DNA of 23,399 bases from JAQGHB01 sp036384495 (GTDB taxonomy: Bacteria > Patescibacteriota > Saccharimonadia > Saccharimonadales > UBA4665): contig DASVMD010000002.1 in the NCBI GenBank assembly GCA_036384495.1, forward strand, positions 1 through 23,399. The letters run 5' to 3'. Made by a program: the position numbers and the translations under genes. The notes under the pieces were generated by a model. It had not been told where the DNA came from. It did not search any database and was given only the letters and a program-made list of their open reading frames with translations. Shown in pieces: positions 14,133 to 21,279 of this stretch (position 1 is its first letter; each line of letters starts with the position of its first letter).

Positions 14133-14675
14133 CTAAAACTTAAGTTCAGCTTTCATTTGGGCCGCAGCTAGGGCGCGCATAGAACAAGCATCCTTCTCTT
14201 CTGCGCTCATCTCCGCAAATGTTTTTGACTGTCCCTCTGGAATAAAAATTGGATCGTATCCAAACCCACCATCACCTCGTGCCTGCTCCGGAATGGCACC
14301 TGCAACTTCGCCTACAAAGACTTTTACGCCCTGCTCATCACAGTATCCCAGCGCTGTTACTACTCGCGCAGATCGATCTTCCCACGCCTTTATCATCAGT
14401 AAAATACCCTCGACACCTACACTATCCAAAAACCAAGCTATAAATGCGCCTGGCAGCCCTTTCCAGGCGTCAATATACAAACCCGTATCGTCAACAAGCA
14501 CGGCACTGCCAACTTCTCGATAGGCCGCCTCTGCCTTCAACTCAGCAACCTTAGCGACACTGAGATCCTGTATTTCAGGCAAAGAAAGCTTGGTGTGCAA
14601 CACCTCAATACCCAATAAACGACCCATTTCAGTAGCTTTATTTTCATTACCGGTGATTAATGTAACTGTTTTCAT
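14133..14675 (-). CDS. rdgB: RdgB/HAM1-type non-canonical purine NTP pyrophosphatase
   Basis: This enzyme hydrolyses dITP, XTP and related deaminated purine triphosphates to monophosphates, keeping them out of DNA and RNA. The 180-aa protein begins TLITGNENKATEM, the conserved SxNxxK-type nucleotide-binding start. It has VLVDDTGLYIDAWKGLPGAF with the metal/base-binding acids, then GDGGFGYDPIFIP and TFAEMSAEEKDACSMRALA, the modified form of the usual EKNxxSHRxxA. It is slightly short for the family. It lies six bases after the P-loop kinase gene and shares its promoter. The pair is followed by pyrG, giving a nucleotide-metabolism cluster. Assignment is confident. Confidence 0.93.
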   Translation of the reverse strand: MKTVTLITGNENKATEMGRLLGIEVLHTKLSLPEIQDLSVAKVAELKAEAAYREVGSAVLVDDTGLYIDAWKGLPGAFIAWFLDSVGVEGILLMIKAWEDRSARVVTALGYCDEQGVKVFVGEVAGAIPEQARGDGGFGYDPIFIPEGQSKTFAEMSAEEKDACSMRALAAAQMKAELKF

Positions 14676-14681
14676 AAAACT

Positions 14682-15386
14682 CTAGAAAGACCAAGGTTGC
14701 TCACTTACATATCTTACCATTGCCCCATGGTTTTTGAACAATGCCGCTTGGTGGTTACCAGTTTTGCCTTTTGTGACCGCATTTATAAGATATGACGCAA
14801 CGTCTAGCACTACTGGACGAAACGTTTCAATTCCTCGTTTGGAAGCCCGAACAGTAGCTTCGGGAATAAGCTCAGTATTATCAATGATCGCGTCATAGTT
14901 ACTCATATCTGTGAATAGGTCAAAATTCAGGCGATTTTGAAATTTTTGCCTTGTTTCTGTATCTTTCATAACCACCAGATCTTCACAACCTCTAATATCT
15001 CGGGCTTTTTCTTCTCCTTGAGAAACATAGCACTTGCGCACTCTGGATGGTCTGTCAGATTCAAGCCATATGCGTAATAACGGACCTTCATAGATATAAG
15101 CCATGGCCCACGTATCCAGGACTAAGCCGTCCTGTCGATTGGCCAAATCCGTTAAGCGTCGCTCAAGCTCAATATCTACAGCATCACCCTCCCGCGCCTT
15201 TTCTATCTTTTCGTAATTGCGGAGCCATGCCTGATTTGGATCACCCTCAAATCCCGTAAGTTCCATGATAATTTCTGTCGCAGATACATACTCATAGCCA
15301 AGCTCTTCGGCTAAAATTTTTGCGTGTGTAGTTTTACCAGCCGCGGTTAAGCCGGCAAAGGCAATATTTGGTCGAGTCTCAGACAT
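14682..15386 (-). CDS. small P-loop nucleotide kinase-like protein
   Basis: A 234-aa P-loop NTPase with Walker A GLTAAGKTT (12-20), followed by the NMP-kinase-like HAKILAEELGYEYVSATEI. LVLDTWAMAY gives a Walker-B-like strand near 94, and RVRKCYVSQGEEKARDIR resembles the LID arginines of cytidylate-kinase-type enzymes. The C-terminal part (about 150-234) is less familiar. The best guess is a nucleoside or nucleotide kinase of the AAA_33/CMP-kinase type, with substrate undefined. The ATG at 15384-15386 has AAGG at six bases. It has a near-consensus promoter and is followed after six bases by the RdgB-like gene, suggesting a shared role in nucleotide salvage or sanitation. Confidence 0.75.
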   Translation of the reverse strand: MSETRPNIAFAGLTAAGKTTHAKILAEELGYEYVSATEIIMELTGFEGDPNQAWLRNYEKIEKAREGDAVDIELERRLTDLANRQDGLVLDTWAMAYIYEGPLLRIWLESDRPSRVRKCYVSQGEEKARDIRGCEDLVVMKDTETRQKFQNRLNFDLFTDMSNYDAIIDNTELIPEATVRASKRGIETFRPVVLDVASYLINAVTKGKTGNHQAALFKNHGAMVRYVSEQPWSF

Positions 15387-15403
15387 GCGACCTTTATACT
15401 ACA

Positions 15404-15432
15404 TTTATATTAAATAATTGTTAAAATTTCAA
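15404..15432 (-). promoter_or_regulatory. sigma70-type promoter for the kinase/rdgB pair
   Basis: TTGAAA (15427-15432), a 17-base AT-rich spacer and TATAAA (15404-15409) on the minus strand. The leader of about 11 nucleotides holds AAGG. This is one of the best-formed promoters in the window. Confidence 0.65.
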
Positions 15433-15471
15433 TATTTATGTATAAAATTCAGCGGTCTTGGTCGATAACTT

Positions 15472-16695
15472 TTATTTATTGAGGTAGTCTTGGGCAGCCT
15501 GCAGCTGCGGATCGTTGCCCGCTTGAGCATCTTGGTCGGTCAGCTTCACGGCTTGGTCGGGCGTGATGCCCTTGTGGTTGATGTTTTGGCCGTTGGGGCG
15601 GTACCAGCTGGCGGTGGTGACTTTGAGTTGGCTGCCGTCTTTGAAGTTGATCAGCTGCTGCACCACGCCCTTGCCGTAGCTCTTTTGGCCGATCACGTAG
15701 GCGGCTTTGTTGTCGTGCAGCGCGCCGGTGGTGATTTCGGAGGCCGAGGCGCTGCCGGCGTTCACTAGCACCACTGTTGGAATGCCGTTTAGAACATCGC
15801 CGCCCTGGGCGTAGTAGGTTTGCTGAACTACGTCGCCGCGCTTTTCTTGCAACACGGTTTTGCCCTGTGGCAGCCACAGACTCGACACATTAACTGCGGC
15901 TTCCAGCAAGCCTCCTGGATCATCGCGCAAATCAAGCACAATGCCCTTCACGTTCTGGTCCTTGAGTTGTTTGGCGTACTTGGCGGCCAGCTCGCTGGTA
16001 TCGTCAGCAAAGCTGTTGATCTGGATGTAGCCGATGTTACCGTCGAGCGTCTTGGTGGTAACGCTCGGCAGGCTGATTTCTTGGCGGGTGATCGTAAAGT
16101 TCAGGGTTTGGGATTTGTCGCGGATAATCTGCAGGGTCACTTTTGTGCCGGCTGGGCCACGGATTTTGCTGACAGCGTCATCAATTGTCATATCGCTGGT
16201 GTCAGCGCCGTTAATGGTGGCGATAATGTCGTGTGCTTGCAGGCCGGCTTTTTGGGCTGGGAAGCCATCGATGGCCTCGCCGACAATCAAGTTGCCGTCG
16301 CCGTCCTTGCTGAGCTTAGCGCCCACGCCCGCAAACGAGTTGTTGAGCTGGTCGTTGAAATCTTTGGCCTCTTTAGCCGTGAAATAGACCGTGTACGGGT
16401 CTTTGGTAGACTCAGCCAGGCCATGCTTGAGGCCGTCTTCGAGCTGCGTTTCGGTGAGCTTACCGTTGTAATTCTCTTTGAGCGCCTTATAAACATCGTT
16501 AACAGTGGTGTAATCCAGCTGATTCGGCAACCCCGTGGCTACCTGATTTTTGCTATGATAAAAACTAGTATTGATCCGGCCATTCCCGACATTTACTCCG
16601 AGCACAAACACCAGCACCACCACGAGCAAACCTGCTACGGCCCGCTGCCCTCCAAGGCGCTTTTTAGGCGCTGTGTGTGTTTGTTCTGACTCCAT
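15472..16695 (-). CDS. S41 C-terminal processing protease (CtpA/CtpB family)
   Basis: A membrane-anchored serine protease acting outside the cytoplasmic membrane. The 407-aa protein has a short cytoplasmic N-terminus and one membrane helix (about 18-36). A PDZ domain follows (about 120-200, GVGAKLSKDGDGNLIVGEAI to GTKVTLQIIRD), then the S41 catalytic domain. The Ser-Lys dyad is visible as GSASASEI (S317) and SYGKGVVQQ (K342, with Q346), spaced 25 residues apart as in Bacillus CtpB. ATG 16695 is preferred over an upstream TTG (16716) because a TATACT box lies seven bases before it and the helix position is normal. It follows the CHAP hydrolase gene, so a role in processing that hydrolase or other envelope proteins is plausible. 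Family is certain. Confidence 0.94.
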   Translation of the reverse strand: MESEQTHTAPKKRLGGQRAVAGLLVVVLVFVLGVNVGNGRINTSFYHSKNQVATGLPNQLDYTTVNDVYKALKENYNGKLTETQLEDGLKHGLAESTKDPYTVYFTAKEAKDFNDQLNNSFAGVGAKLSKDGDGNLIVGEAIDGFPAQKAGLQAHDIIATINGADTSDMTIDDAVSKIRGPAGTKVTLQIIRDKSQTLNFTITRQEISLPSVTTKTLDGNIGYIQINSFADDTSELAAKYAKQLKDQNVKGIVLDLRDDPGGLLEAAVNVSSLWLPQGKTVLQEKRGDVVQQTYYAQGGDVLNGIPTVVLVNAGSASASEITTGALHDNKAAYVIGQKSYGKGVVQQLINFKDGSQLKVTTASWYRPNGQNINHKGITPDQAVKLTDQDAQAGNDPQLQAAQDYLNK

Positions 16696-16702
16696 TACTT
16701 CC

Positions 16703-16708
16703 AGTATA
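16703..16708 (-). promoter_or_regulatory. extended -10 box for the S41 protease
   Basis: TGC-TATACT on the minus strand is an extended -10. Seven bases (GGAAGTA) separate it from the ATG. The mRNA would start on or next to the start codon, although the spacer also looks like an SD for read-through mRNA. Confidence 0.5.
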
Positions 16709-16738
16709 GCAAACAATGCTTACGGTTCGCGAGCAGAT

Positions 16739-17866
16739 CTAGAAGTGGATGAAGACCAAGCCCGTGGTGTAGCGCCAGCCCTCGGAGTAGGTGCCGTTGA
16801 GCGAGGCGTTGTACTGTTGGACGTAGATTTGGTTGCCGTTGACGGCTTCGACGTACATGGCGTGACCGTAGGCGCCGGCGTTGCTGATGGCGATTGAGCC
16901 GGGTGTTGGGTTGCCGTCTACGGGGATGCCGGCGTTGCGGGCGTTATCGTCCCACTGGTTGGCGTTACCAACTCCGCCCCAATACGGCATGTCGCGACTG
17001 TTCTTACCGGCAATGTAATCTTGGTGTACGCGGAAAGCCGTGTAGCTAACGCATTCGCGGTTGTACATGCCCCAGCTGTCGATCAGGCTGTCTTGAGGCG
17101 CGTTGGCCCACGCGCTGGGGTAGCCGCCGTTATTTGGGTCGCCCTTGAAGTCACCGATGTTGTAGCGGGCGTTGAGGATGGCCTGTTGCTTACGCAGATC
17201 GGCAATTTTGCTGGAGTTGGCGCTAATTTGGCTGTTGTAAGCTGCCTGCTGGCTTTGGTTGTAGCTAAGCAGTGATTGCTGCGCGGCCTGGGCGCTGGCC
17301 AATTGCTGGTTCTGCTGTTTTTCGGACTCGACTAACTGATCAAGTTGGGATTTTTGCTTTTGCAACTGAGCCTGTAAGGCGGCAATTTGCTTAATAAGGT
17401 CGTTGATCTTGTTTTGGACGCTGGTGCGGTACTCTTCTTTGTCGACGTAGTCGCTGAGGCTCTTACTGGTTGCCAGCTCCTCAATGGTAGACAGTTGACC
17501 ATCAACGTACATGGCCTTGATATCTTCCCCGAGGTATTTCTTTTGCTCGGTGATTTTGTTTTGAGCGTCGGTAATTTGCTGCTGCAAGGCGTTTTGTGAA
17601 GCGACATTGGTGTTGATTTGCGCCTGTACGGTGTTGATCTGGGTTTGCAGCTGGTTGAGCGTATCTTGATAACTGCTTGCCTGGCTGGTTAAACCATTTA
17701 AAACGCCTTGAGTTTGGGCGTTTTGATCGCGGAGCGCATTAATTTGGTCGTCGAATTGGTCGGCGTGAACATTGGCCGCACCACCGACAACCACAGCAAT
17801 AATAGCAGTCAGCGCCAGGGCGCGCATCGGGACTATAAGTGATTTGGCTATTTTTGGTTTTTGCAT
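16739..17866 (-). CDS. secreted coiled-coil/CHAP peptidoglycan hydrolase (PcsB-like)
   Basis: A 375-aa secreted protein. A signal peptide (residues 1-35, hydrophobic core ALALTAIIAVVVGG, likely cut after NVHA) is followed by a long coiled coil of about 200 residues rich in Gln, Asn and Ala. A C-terminal CHAP domain begins at about 260. Catalytic candidates are C272 in NRECVSYTAF, H335 in YGHAMYVE and a polar residue in YVQQYN. CHAP enzymes are peptidoglycan amidases or endopeptidases. The architecture equals that of PcsB and of FtsEX-regulated hydrolases in Gram-positives, and ftsE-ftsX lie directly upstream. The ATG at 17864-17866 gives a standard signal peptide; longer in-frame forms lack one. 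It likely cleaves septal wall under FtsEX control. Confidence 0.88.
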   Translation of the reverse strand: MQKPKIAKSLIVPMRALALTAIIAVVVGGAANVHADQFDDQINALRDQNAQTQGVLNGLTSQASSYQDTLNQLQTQINTVQAQINTNVASQNALQQQITDAQNKITEQKKYLGEDIKAMYVDGQLSTIEELATSKSLSDYVDKEEYRTSVQNKINDLIKQIAALQAQLQKQKSQLDQLVESEKQQNQQLASAQAAQQSLLSYNQSQQAAYNSQISANSSKIADLRKQQAILNARYNIGDFKGDPNNGGYPSAWANAPQDSLIDSWGMYNRECVSYTAFRVHQDYIAGKNSRDMPYWGGVGNANQWDDNARNAGIPVDGNPTPGSIAISNAGAYGHAMYVEAVNGNQIYVQQYNASLNGTYSEGWRYTTGLVFIHF

Positions 17867-17894
17867 AGTTTTTATTCTGTTTATGCTAGTTACC

Positions 17895-17923
17895 AATATA
17901 TCATGCATAGTCAATTTTGTACA
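17895..17923 (-). promoter_or_regulatory. putative promoter for the CHAP hydrolase
   Basis: TGTACA (17918-17923), a 17-base spacer and TATATT (17895-17900) on the minus strand. An overlapping TTGACT (17909-17914) is an alternative -35. GCATGAT next to it recurs at 3296-3302. Expression apart from ftsEX is therefore possible. Confidence 0.45.
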
Positions 17924-17933
17924 GTACCCTCTC

Positions 17934-17950
17934 GCCTGCTCGCGGCAGGC
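17934..17950. repeat. GC-rich stem-loop between ftsX and the CHAP gene
   Basis: GCCTGC and GCAGGC pair around a five-base loop, 24 bases past the ftsX stop. No T-tract follows on the minus strand, so it is a poor intrinsic terminator. It may stabilise the 3' end of ftsEX mRNA or partly attenuate read-through. Confidence 0.4.
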
Positions 17951-17974
17951 CTTTACTCGATTGATAGATTCCGT

Positions 17975-18934
17975 TTACTTGGTTTTGAACTTTAGGTAAC
18001 GGCGGGTCGCAATAACAGAAGAAACCGTTCCTATAATAATACCAATAGCGATTTGCAGAGTCAAAAGTCCCCAGAAATGCGAGTCGAAATATTGGTTGGC
18101 GTAGTTGATGTCTAGGAGACCGAGGCTGGAGGCCTGCAGCGCATTGCTGGAAGCGAGGAACGCCGAGTTAATAATCAGCACCGAGATAACCGCTGACAAG
18201 AGGCCGTAGATGGCGCTTTCTACCACGAATGGGCCGCGAATGTAGCTGGTTTTGGCACCTAGCAAGCGCATAATGGTAATTTCGTCGCGGCGGTTAAAGA
18301 TGGCCATTTGGATGGTATTAAAGATGATCAGCGCACAAATCACGGCGAAGATGGCCACCGTAATGACGCCAATTTTTCGCAGCACATTGGTAGCATGAGT
18401 AATGTTATCGATAGCCTCTTTGCGGTCGCCATTATACGATGGCGATTCCGGAGTCTGTAATGCGGCGTTCTGGGGTGTGACCAGCACGGTCTTGATGTCT
18501 TTGATTTCGTTGAGATCGTGTGGGTAAACTTGAATAGTAGCCGGGATGGGGTTACCCGCTTCGCTGGCGGCAGTGACTAGATTTGGGTTGTTCTTGTTCT
18601 GCTGGATGTAGCTCTGGAGGGCGTCTTGCTTGTCCAGATACTGTACGCGCTTAACACTTGGTAGTTTTTCAAGGCGCTTAACGAGATCTTTTGCCTGATC
18701 GTCGCTAGTAGTATCTTTGAGATAGGCCGAGATGCTGATTTTGTCGGTGATTTGGGCGATGGTGTTCTTAAAGGTGGCATTGGTGATTAGCGAGAACAAG
18801 ATAATGGTAAGCGTAACGACCATAACCGCCATGGCAGCGATGGCCAGCGTAATGTTGCGCATGAAGTTCAAGACGCCGGTGTGGAGAATGCGTCCAAGCG
18901 TGGTGAATTTGCGGTGTACTGCGTCCATATTCAT
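17975..18934 (-). CDS. ftsX: cell division protein FtsX
   Basis: FtsX is the membrane subunit of the FtsEX complex, which couples cytoplasmic ATP hydrolysis to wall hydrolases at the division site. The 319-aa protein has the four-helix layout. TM1 is around ITLAIAAMAVMVVTLTIILFS (about 28-48), then an extracytoplasmic domain (about 50-185) including SVKRVQYLDKQDALQSY. Three C-terminal helices follow, with the MacB/FtsX-like cytoplasmic loop RRDEITIMRLLGAKTSYI. The domain contains an extra stretch with few landmarks, where a hydrolase would dock. It starts one base after the ftsE stop codon. A possible internal start (Met3) exists. Identification is firm. Confidence 0.94.
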   Translation of the reverse strand: MNMDAVHRKFTTLGRILHTGVLNFMRNITLAIAAMAVMVVTLTIILFSLITNATFKNTIAQITDKISISAYLKDTTSDDQAKDLVKRLEKLPSVKRVQYLDKQDALQSYIQQNKNNPNLVTAASEAGNPIPATIQVYPHDLNEIKDIKTVLVTPQNAALQTPESPSYNGDRKEAIDNITHATNVLRKIGVITVAIFAVICALIIFNTIQMAIFNRRDEITIMRLLGAKTSYIRGPFVVESAIYGLLSAVISVLIINSAFLASSNALQASSLGLLDINYANQYFDSHFWGLLTLQIAIGIIIGTVSSVIATRRYLKFKTK

Positions 18935-18935
18935 A

Positions 18936-19622
18936 TTATTGTCCGTTATAGGTGGCGTTAGCGCGGTCGCTGACGACTTTTCCGCCCTGAATGGTTACCA
19001 CGCGGCGCTTTAATTTATTAACGATTTCCTGGTTATGGGTGGTCAGTAGTACGGTGGTGCCGTAGCGATTAATCTTTTCCAGGACCTTGATGACGTCCCA
19101 GGCGTGCTTGGGGTCGAGATTACCGGTTGGCTCGTCGGCGATCAGAATTCTGGGCTGTCTTACGATAGCACGCGCGATAGCCACGCGCTGGCGCTCACCA
19201 CCGGATAACTCCTTGGGCATGCGCTTTTCTTTGCCTTTTAGGTTAACGATTTCCAGTACTTTTGGCACGGTGTGGCGGATTTCGCGGTTGCTAACACCGA
19301 CAATTTCCAGCGCAAAGGCGACATTTTCGAAGACGTTTTTGTTGGGGAGCAACTTGAAGTCTTGGAAAACCACGCCGATTTTGCGCCTGAGCAGTGGGAT
19401 ATCTTTATCTTTGAGCTTGTCGTAATCGATGCCACCGATGATGATTTTGCCGCTGGTTGGACGCTCTTCGCGCGTCAAAAGCCTGAGCAACGTGGTTTTA
19501 CCGGCACCGCTCTGCCCCACGACAATCACAAACTCTTTCGGCTCGACATGAAGGCTTACGCGATCTAACGCCGGCCCAAGTTTTCGATTGTAGGTTTTTG
19601 TTACCCGGTCAAGCAGAATCAT
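18936..19622 (-). CDS. ftsE: cell division ATP-binding protein FtsE
   Basis: FtsE is the ABC ATPase of FtsEX and sits on the cytoplasmic face of the division site. The 228-aa chain has all ABC motifs: Walker A GQSGAGKTT (36-44), Q-loop VVFQDFKLLP (Q87), signature LSGGE (139-143), Walker B ILIADEPTGNLDP (159-171) and the switch His in LLTTHNQE. FQDFKLLP is typical of FtsE rather than other ABC proteins. The ATG at 19620-19622 lies seven bases after a perfect TATAAT. It heads the ftsE-ftsX-CHAP-S41 run. Confidence 0.96.
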   Translation of the reverse strand: MILLDRVTKTYNRKLGPALDRVSLHVEPKEFVIVVGQSGAGKTTLLRLLTREERPTSGKIIIGGIDYDKLKDKDIPLLRRKIGVVFQDFKLLPNKNVFENVAFALEIVGVSNREIRHTVPKVLEIVNLKGKEKRMPKELSGGERQRVAIARAIVRQPRILIADEPTGNLDPKHAWDVIKVLEKINRYGTTVLLTTHNQEIVNKLKRRVVTIQGGKVVSDRANATYNGQ

Positions 19623-19629
19623 TAGCAGT

Positions 19630-19658
19630 ATTATACCAAGCTTTGCGAGTTATAACAA
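19630..19658 (-). promoter_or_regulatory. promoter for ftsEX
   Basis: TTGTTA (19653-19658), a 17-base spacer and a perfect TATAAT (19630-19635) on the minus strand. Only seven bases (ACTGCTA) separate the -10 from the ftsE ATG, so a leaderless transcript is predicted. Confidence 0.6.
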
Positions 19659-19665
19659 AGGAGTG

Positions 19666-20154
19666 TTAGGTAAGGTCGATTTCGCGCTGAGAGGCTTCTG
19701 GCAAGCGAGTCGTCATGCCGTTAGCGGCTGCCACTTCATTAAAGCGCTGCATCGCCAAAGAGCTCATCTCGGTGACTTCTTCGGGAGGCGCGGTGGCAGT
19801 GAACATAATAGCTGTAATCTCTTGAGGGCCAAATACTTCATTGATTGCCGCTAAATCGTGAAAATTGCCAGGATCACGCAGCGTGATACTATTAAGCGCC
19901 TGAGCGATTGCTTTAGCGCTTTCTGTGACTTTTTCTCGGGGCGACTTCGGGGAAAAGCATAAAAATTCCGCTCCCAAGGTATCGGTGCCATAGGCTGTCA
20001 TGGCGTCAGCGACTTCTCCCTCTACGTGTACACGCAGTAATTCCGACATACGAAATCGAGCCGGTGATTCGGGATTACCGACTACTTCGCGACCAAGGTG
20101 TATTTCGCGCCGTCGCTGCGCACGGTTATTGGATTGTTCTGGGCGAAAAGGCAT
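19666..20154 (-). CDS. soluble protein of unknown function (162 aa)
   Basis: Not recognised. The N-terminus is basic and polar (MPFRPEQSNNRAQRRREIHLG). It leads into an alpha/beta-looking body with SELLRVHVEGEVADAM, YGTDTLGAEFLCFSP and EITAIMFTATAPPEEV. There is no membrane segment or signal peptide. The alternation of strands and helices could be a small ferredoxin-like or ACT-like fold, but no catalytic motif stands out. It has a strong promoter whose -10 is six bases from the ATG, and a perfect 11-bp palindrome overlaps promoter and start codon (20153-20180). This suggests specific control, perhaps by its own product. It sits between prfB and ftsE on the same strand. Confidence 0.7.
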   Translation of the reverse strand: MPFRPEQSNNRAQRRREIHLGREVVGNPESPARFRMSELLRVHVEGEVADAMTAYGTDTLGAEFLCFSPKSPREKVTESAKAIAQALNSITLRDPGNFHDLAAINEVFGPQEITAIMFTATAPPEEVTEMSSLAMQRFNEVAAANGMTTRLPEASQREIDLT

Positions 20155-20189
20155 ACGCTTATAATGTAGTATAAGCGTATTTTTGTCAA
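20153..20189 (-). promoter_or_regulatory. promoter with overlapping perfect palindrome (candidate operator)
   Basis: TTGACA (20184-20189), a 17-base spacer and CATTAT (20161-20166) lie upstream of the 162-aa gene, with six bases to its ATG. The inverted repeat ATACGCTTATA / TATAAGCGTAT (20153-20163 and 20170-20180, six-base spacer) covers the -10 and touches the start codon. A hairpin ending prfB transcripts is the alternative, but no clean T-tract follows on this strand. Confidence 0.65.
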
Positions 20190-20190
20190 G

Positions 20191-21279
20191 CTAGGAGTCC
20201 GCCAGGGTGTGCTCGAGGTAGGCGTTGATGAGTGGGTCGAGATCACCGTCGAGGACGGCATCGGGATCGGAGGTTTCGTAGCGCGTGCGCAGGTCTTTGA
20301 CTTGCTTATATGGGTGCAGCACGTAGCTGCGGATTTGGTTGCCCCACTCGGCGGACTGGCTCGGACCTTTGAGATCGCTGAGCGCTTCTTTATGCTGCTC
20401 CAGTTGGAGTTGCGCCAGGCGGCCGCGCAGGATGGTCATGGCGGTTTCTTTGTTTTGCAGCTGAGATCGTTCGTTTTGGATGGCTACGGTGATGCCGGTT
20501 GGCAAGTGTGTAATTCTGACCGCCGAGTCAGTAGTGTTTACAGACTGGCCACCGTGGCCGCCGCTGCGGTAGACGTCGATTTTGAGGTCTTTTTCATCGA
20601 TTTTGAGGTCATCAGGTTTGTCGATTTTGGGCATGACTTCGACCTTGGCAAAGCTGGTTTGGCGCAAGTTATCGCTGTTGAAGGGGCTCAAGCGCACCAG
20701 GCGATGCACGCCGTGCTCCCCTTTTAGCTTGCCGTACGCAAAGGGACCTTCGACTTCCAAAGTGATGCTTTTGAGACCGGCTTCGTCGCCAGCGGACTCA
20801 TCGATTGTTGTTACTTTCCAACTATTTTTTTCAAAATAGCGAGAATACATTCTGAGTAACATTTGTGTCCAATCTTGGGCATCGGTGCCGCCTGCGCCGG
20901 CGTAGAGACTGATGATGGCATCGTAGTCGTCGTAGGGGCCGTTGAATTTGAGGTCGGCTTTTAGAGTTTCAAAACGCTTGGTAATATCTGCCAGTTGCTG
21001 CGTAAGCTCGGGTTGCAAGCTGGCATCTTCCAGCTTGAGCAGCTCCGCCACATCGGCTATGCTCTTTTGCAGATGCTTCCACGGTTCAACCCGGCTTTCG
21101 AGCTTGGCAATTTGCTTCATGACGTCTTGGGCGTGGCTTGAATCGTCCCAGAAATTCGGTTCTTGGCTAGTTTGGCGCAGTTTGCCTAAAGTAAGGTCAA
21201 GGTCGTTAATTTTGAGTTGCTGCAGAGCGGCGCTTATGGCCGACTGCACCTCATTTGCCTCTTTTGCTAGTTCGTCCAT
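20191..21279 (-). CDS. prfB: peptide chain release factor 2
   Basis: RF2 reads UAA and UGA stop codons and triggers peptide release on the ribosome. The 362-aa protein has the helical N-terminal domain, then SLYAGAGGTDAQDW (124-137). The codon-recognition tripeptide SPF is at 198-200 within RLVRLSPFNSD, and the catalytic GGQ at 243-245 within SGGHGGQSVNTTDSAVR. The reading frame is continuous from the ATG, so the autoregulatory +1 frameshift known from E. coli and many bacteria is absent. The start overlaps the upstream coiled-coil gene by 29 bases and is preceded by AAGGGCG and a TATACT box. Its presence means UGA is a stop in this organism. Confidence 0.96.
   Translation of the reverse strand: MDELAKEANEVQSAISAALQQLKINDLDLTLGKLRQTSQEPNFWDDSSHAQDVMKQIAKLESRVEPWKHLQKSIADVAELLKLEDASLQPELTQQLADITKRFETLKADLKFNGPYDDYDAIISLYAGAGGTDAQDWTQMLLRMYSRYFEKNSWKVTTIDESAGDEAGLKSITLEVEGPFAYGKLKGEHGVHRLVRLSPFNSDNLRQTSFAKVEVMPKIDKPDDLKIDEKDLKIDVYRSGGHGGQSVNTTDSAVRITHLPTGITVAIQNERSQLQNKETAMTILRGRLAQLQLEQHKEALSDLKGPSQSAEWGNQIRSYVLHPYKQVKDLRTRYETSDPDAVLDGDLDPLINAYLEHTLADS

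Noticed and set aside
14134..14160. Near-palindrome AAGCT...AGCTT at the end of the RdgB-like gene as a terminator
   Set aside because: The arms are interrupted by mismatches, the loop is too tight and there is no T-tract.
15820..16689. Plus-strand open frame of 289 codons opposite the S41 protease
   Set aside because: The minus strand encodes a complete S41 protease with intact catalytic residues. The plus frame has no recognisable domain, promoter or SD, and is explained by codon bias of the real gene.
17934..17950. Intrinsic terminator after ftsX
   Set aside because: The stem is good but no T-tract follows it on the transcribed strand, so it is listed only as a stem-loop.
17867..17974. 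Longest intergenic gap, examined for a tRNA or small RNA gene
   Set aside because: No cloverleaf arms, TTC-loop or CCA end are seen; the gap is explained by promoter elements and one stem-loop.
21251..21279. Programmed frameshift site at the start of prfB
   Set aside because: The RF2 N-terminal domain is complete in one frame from its own ATG. The overlapping frame belongs to an unrelated coiled-coil protein with its own SD.
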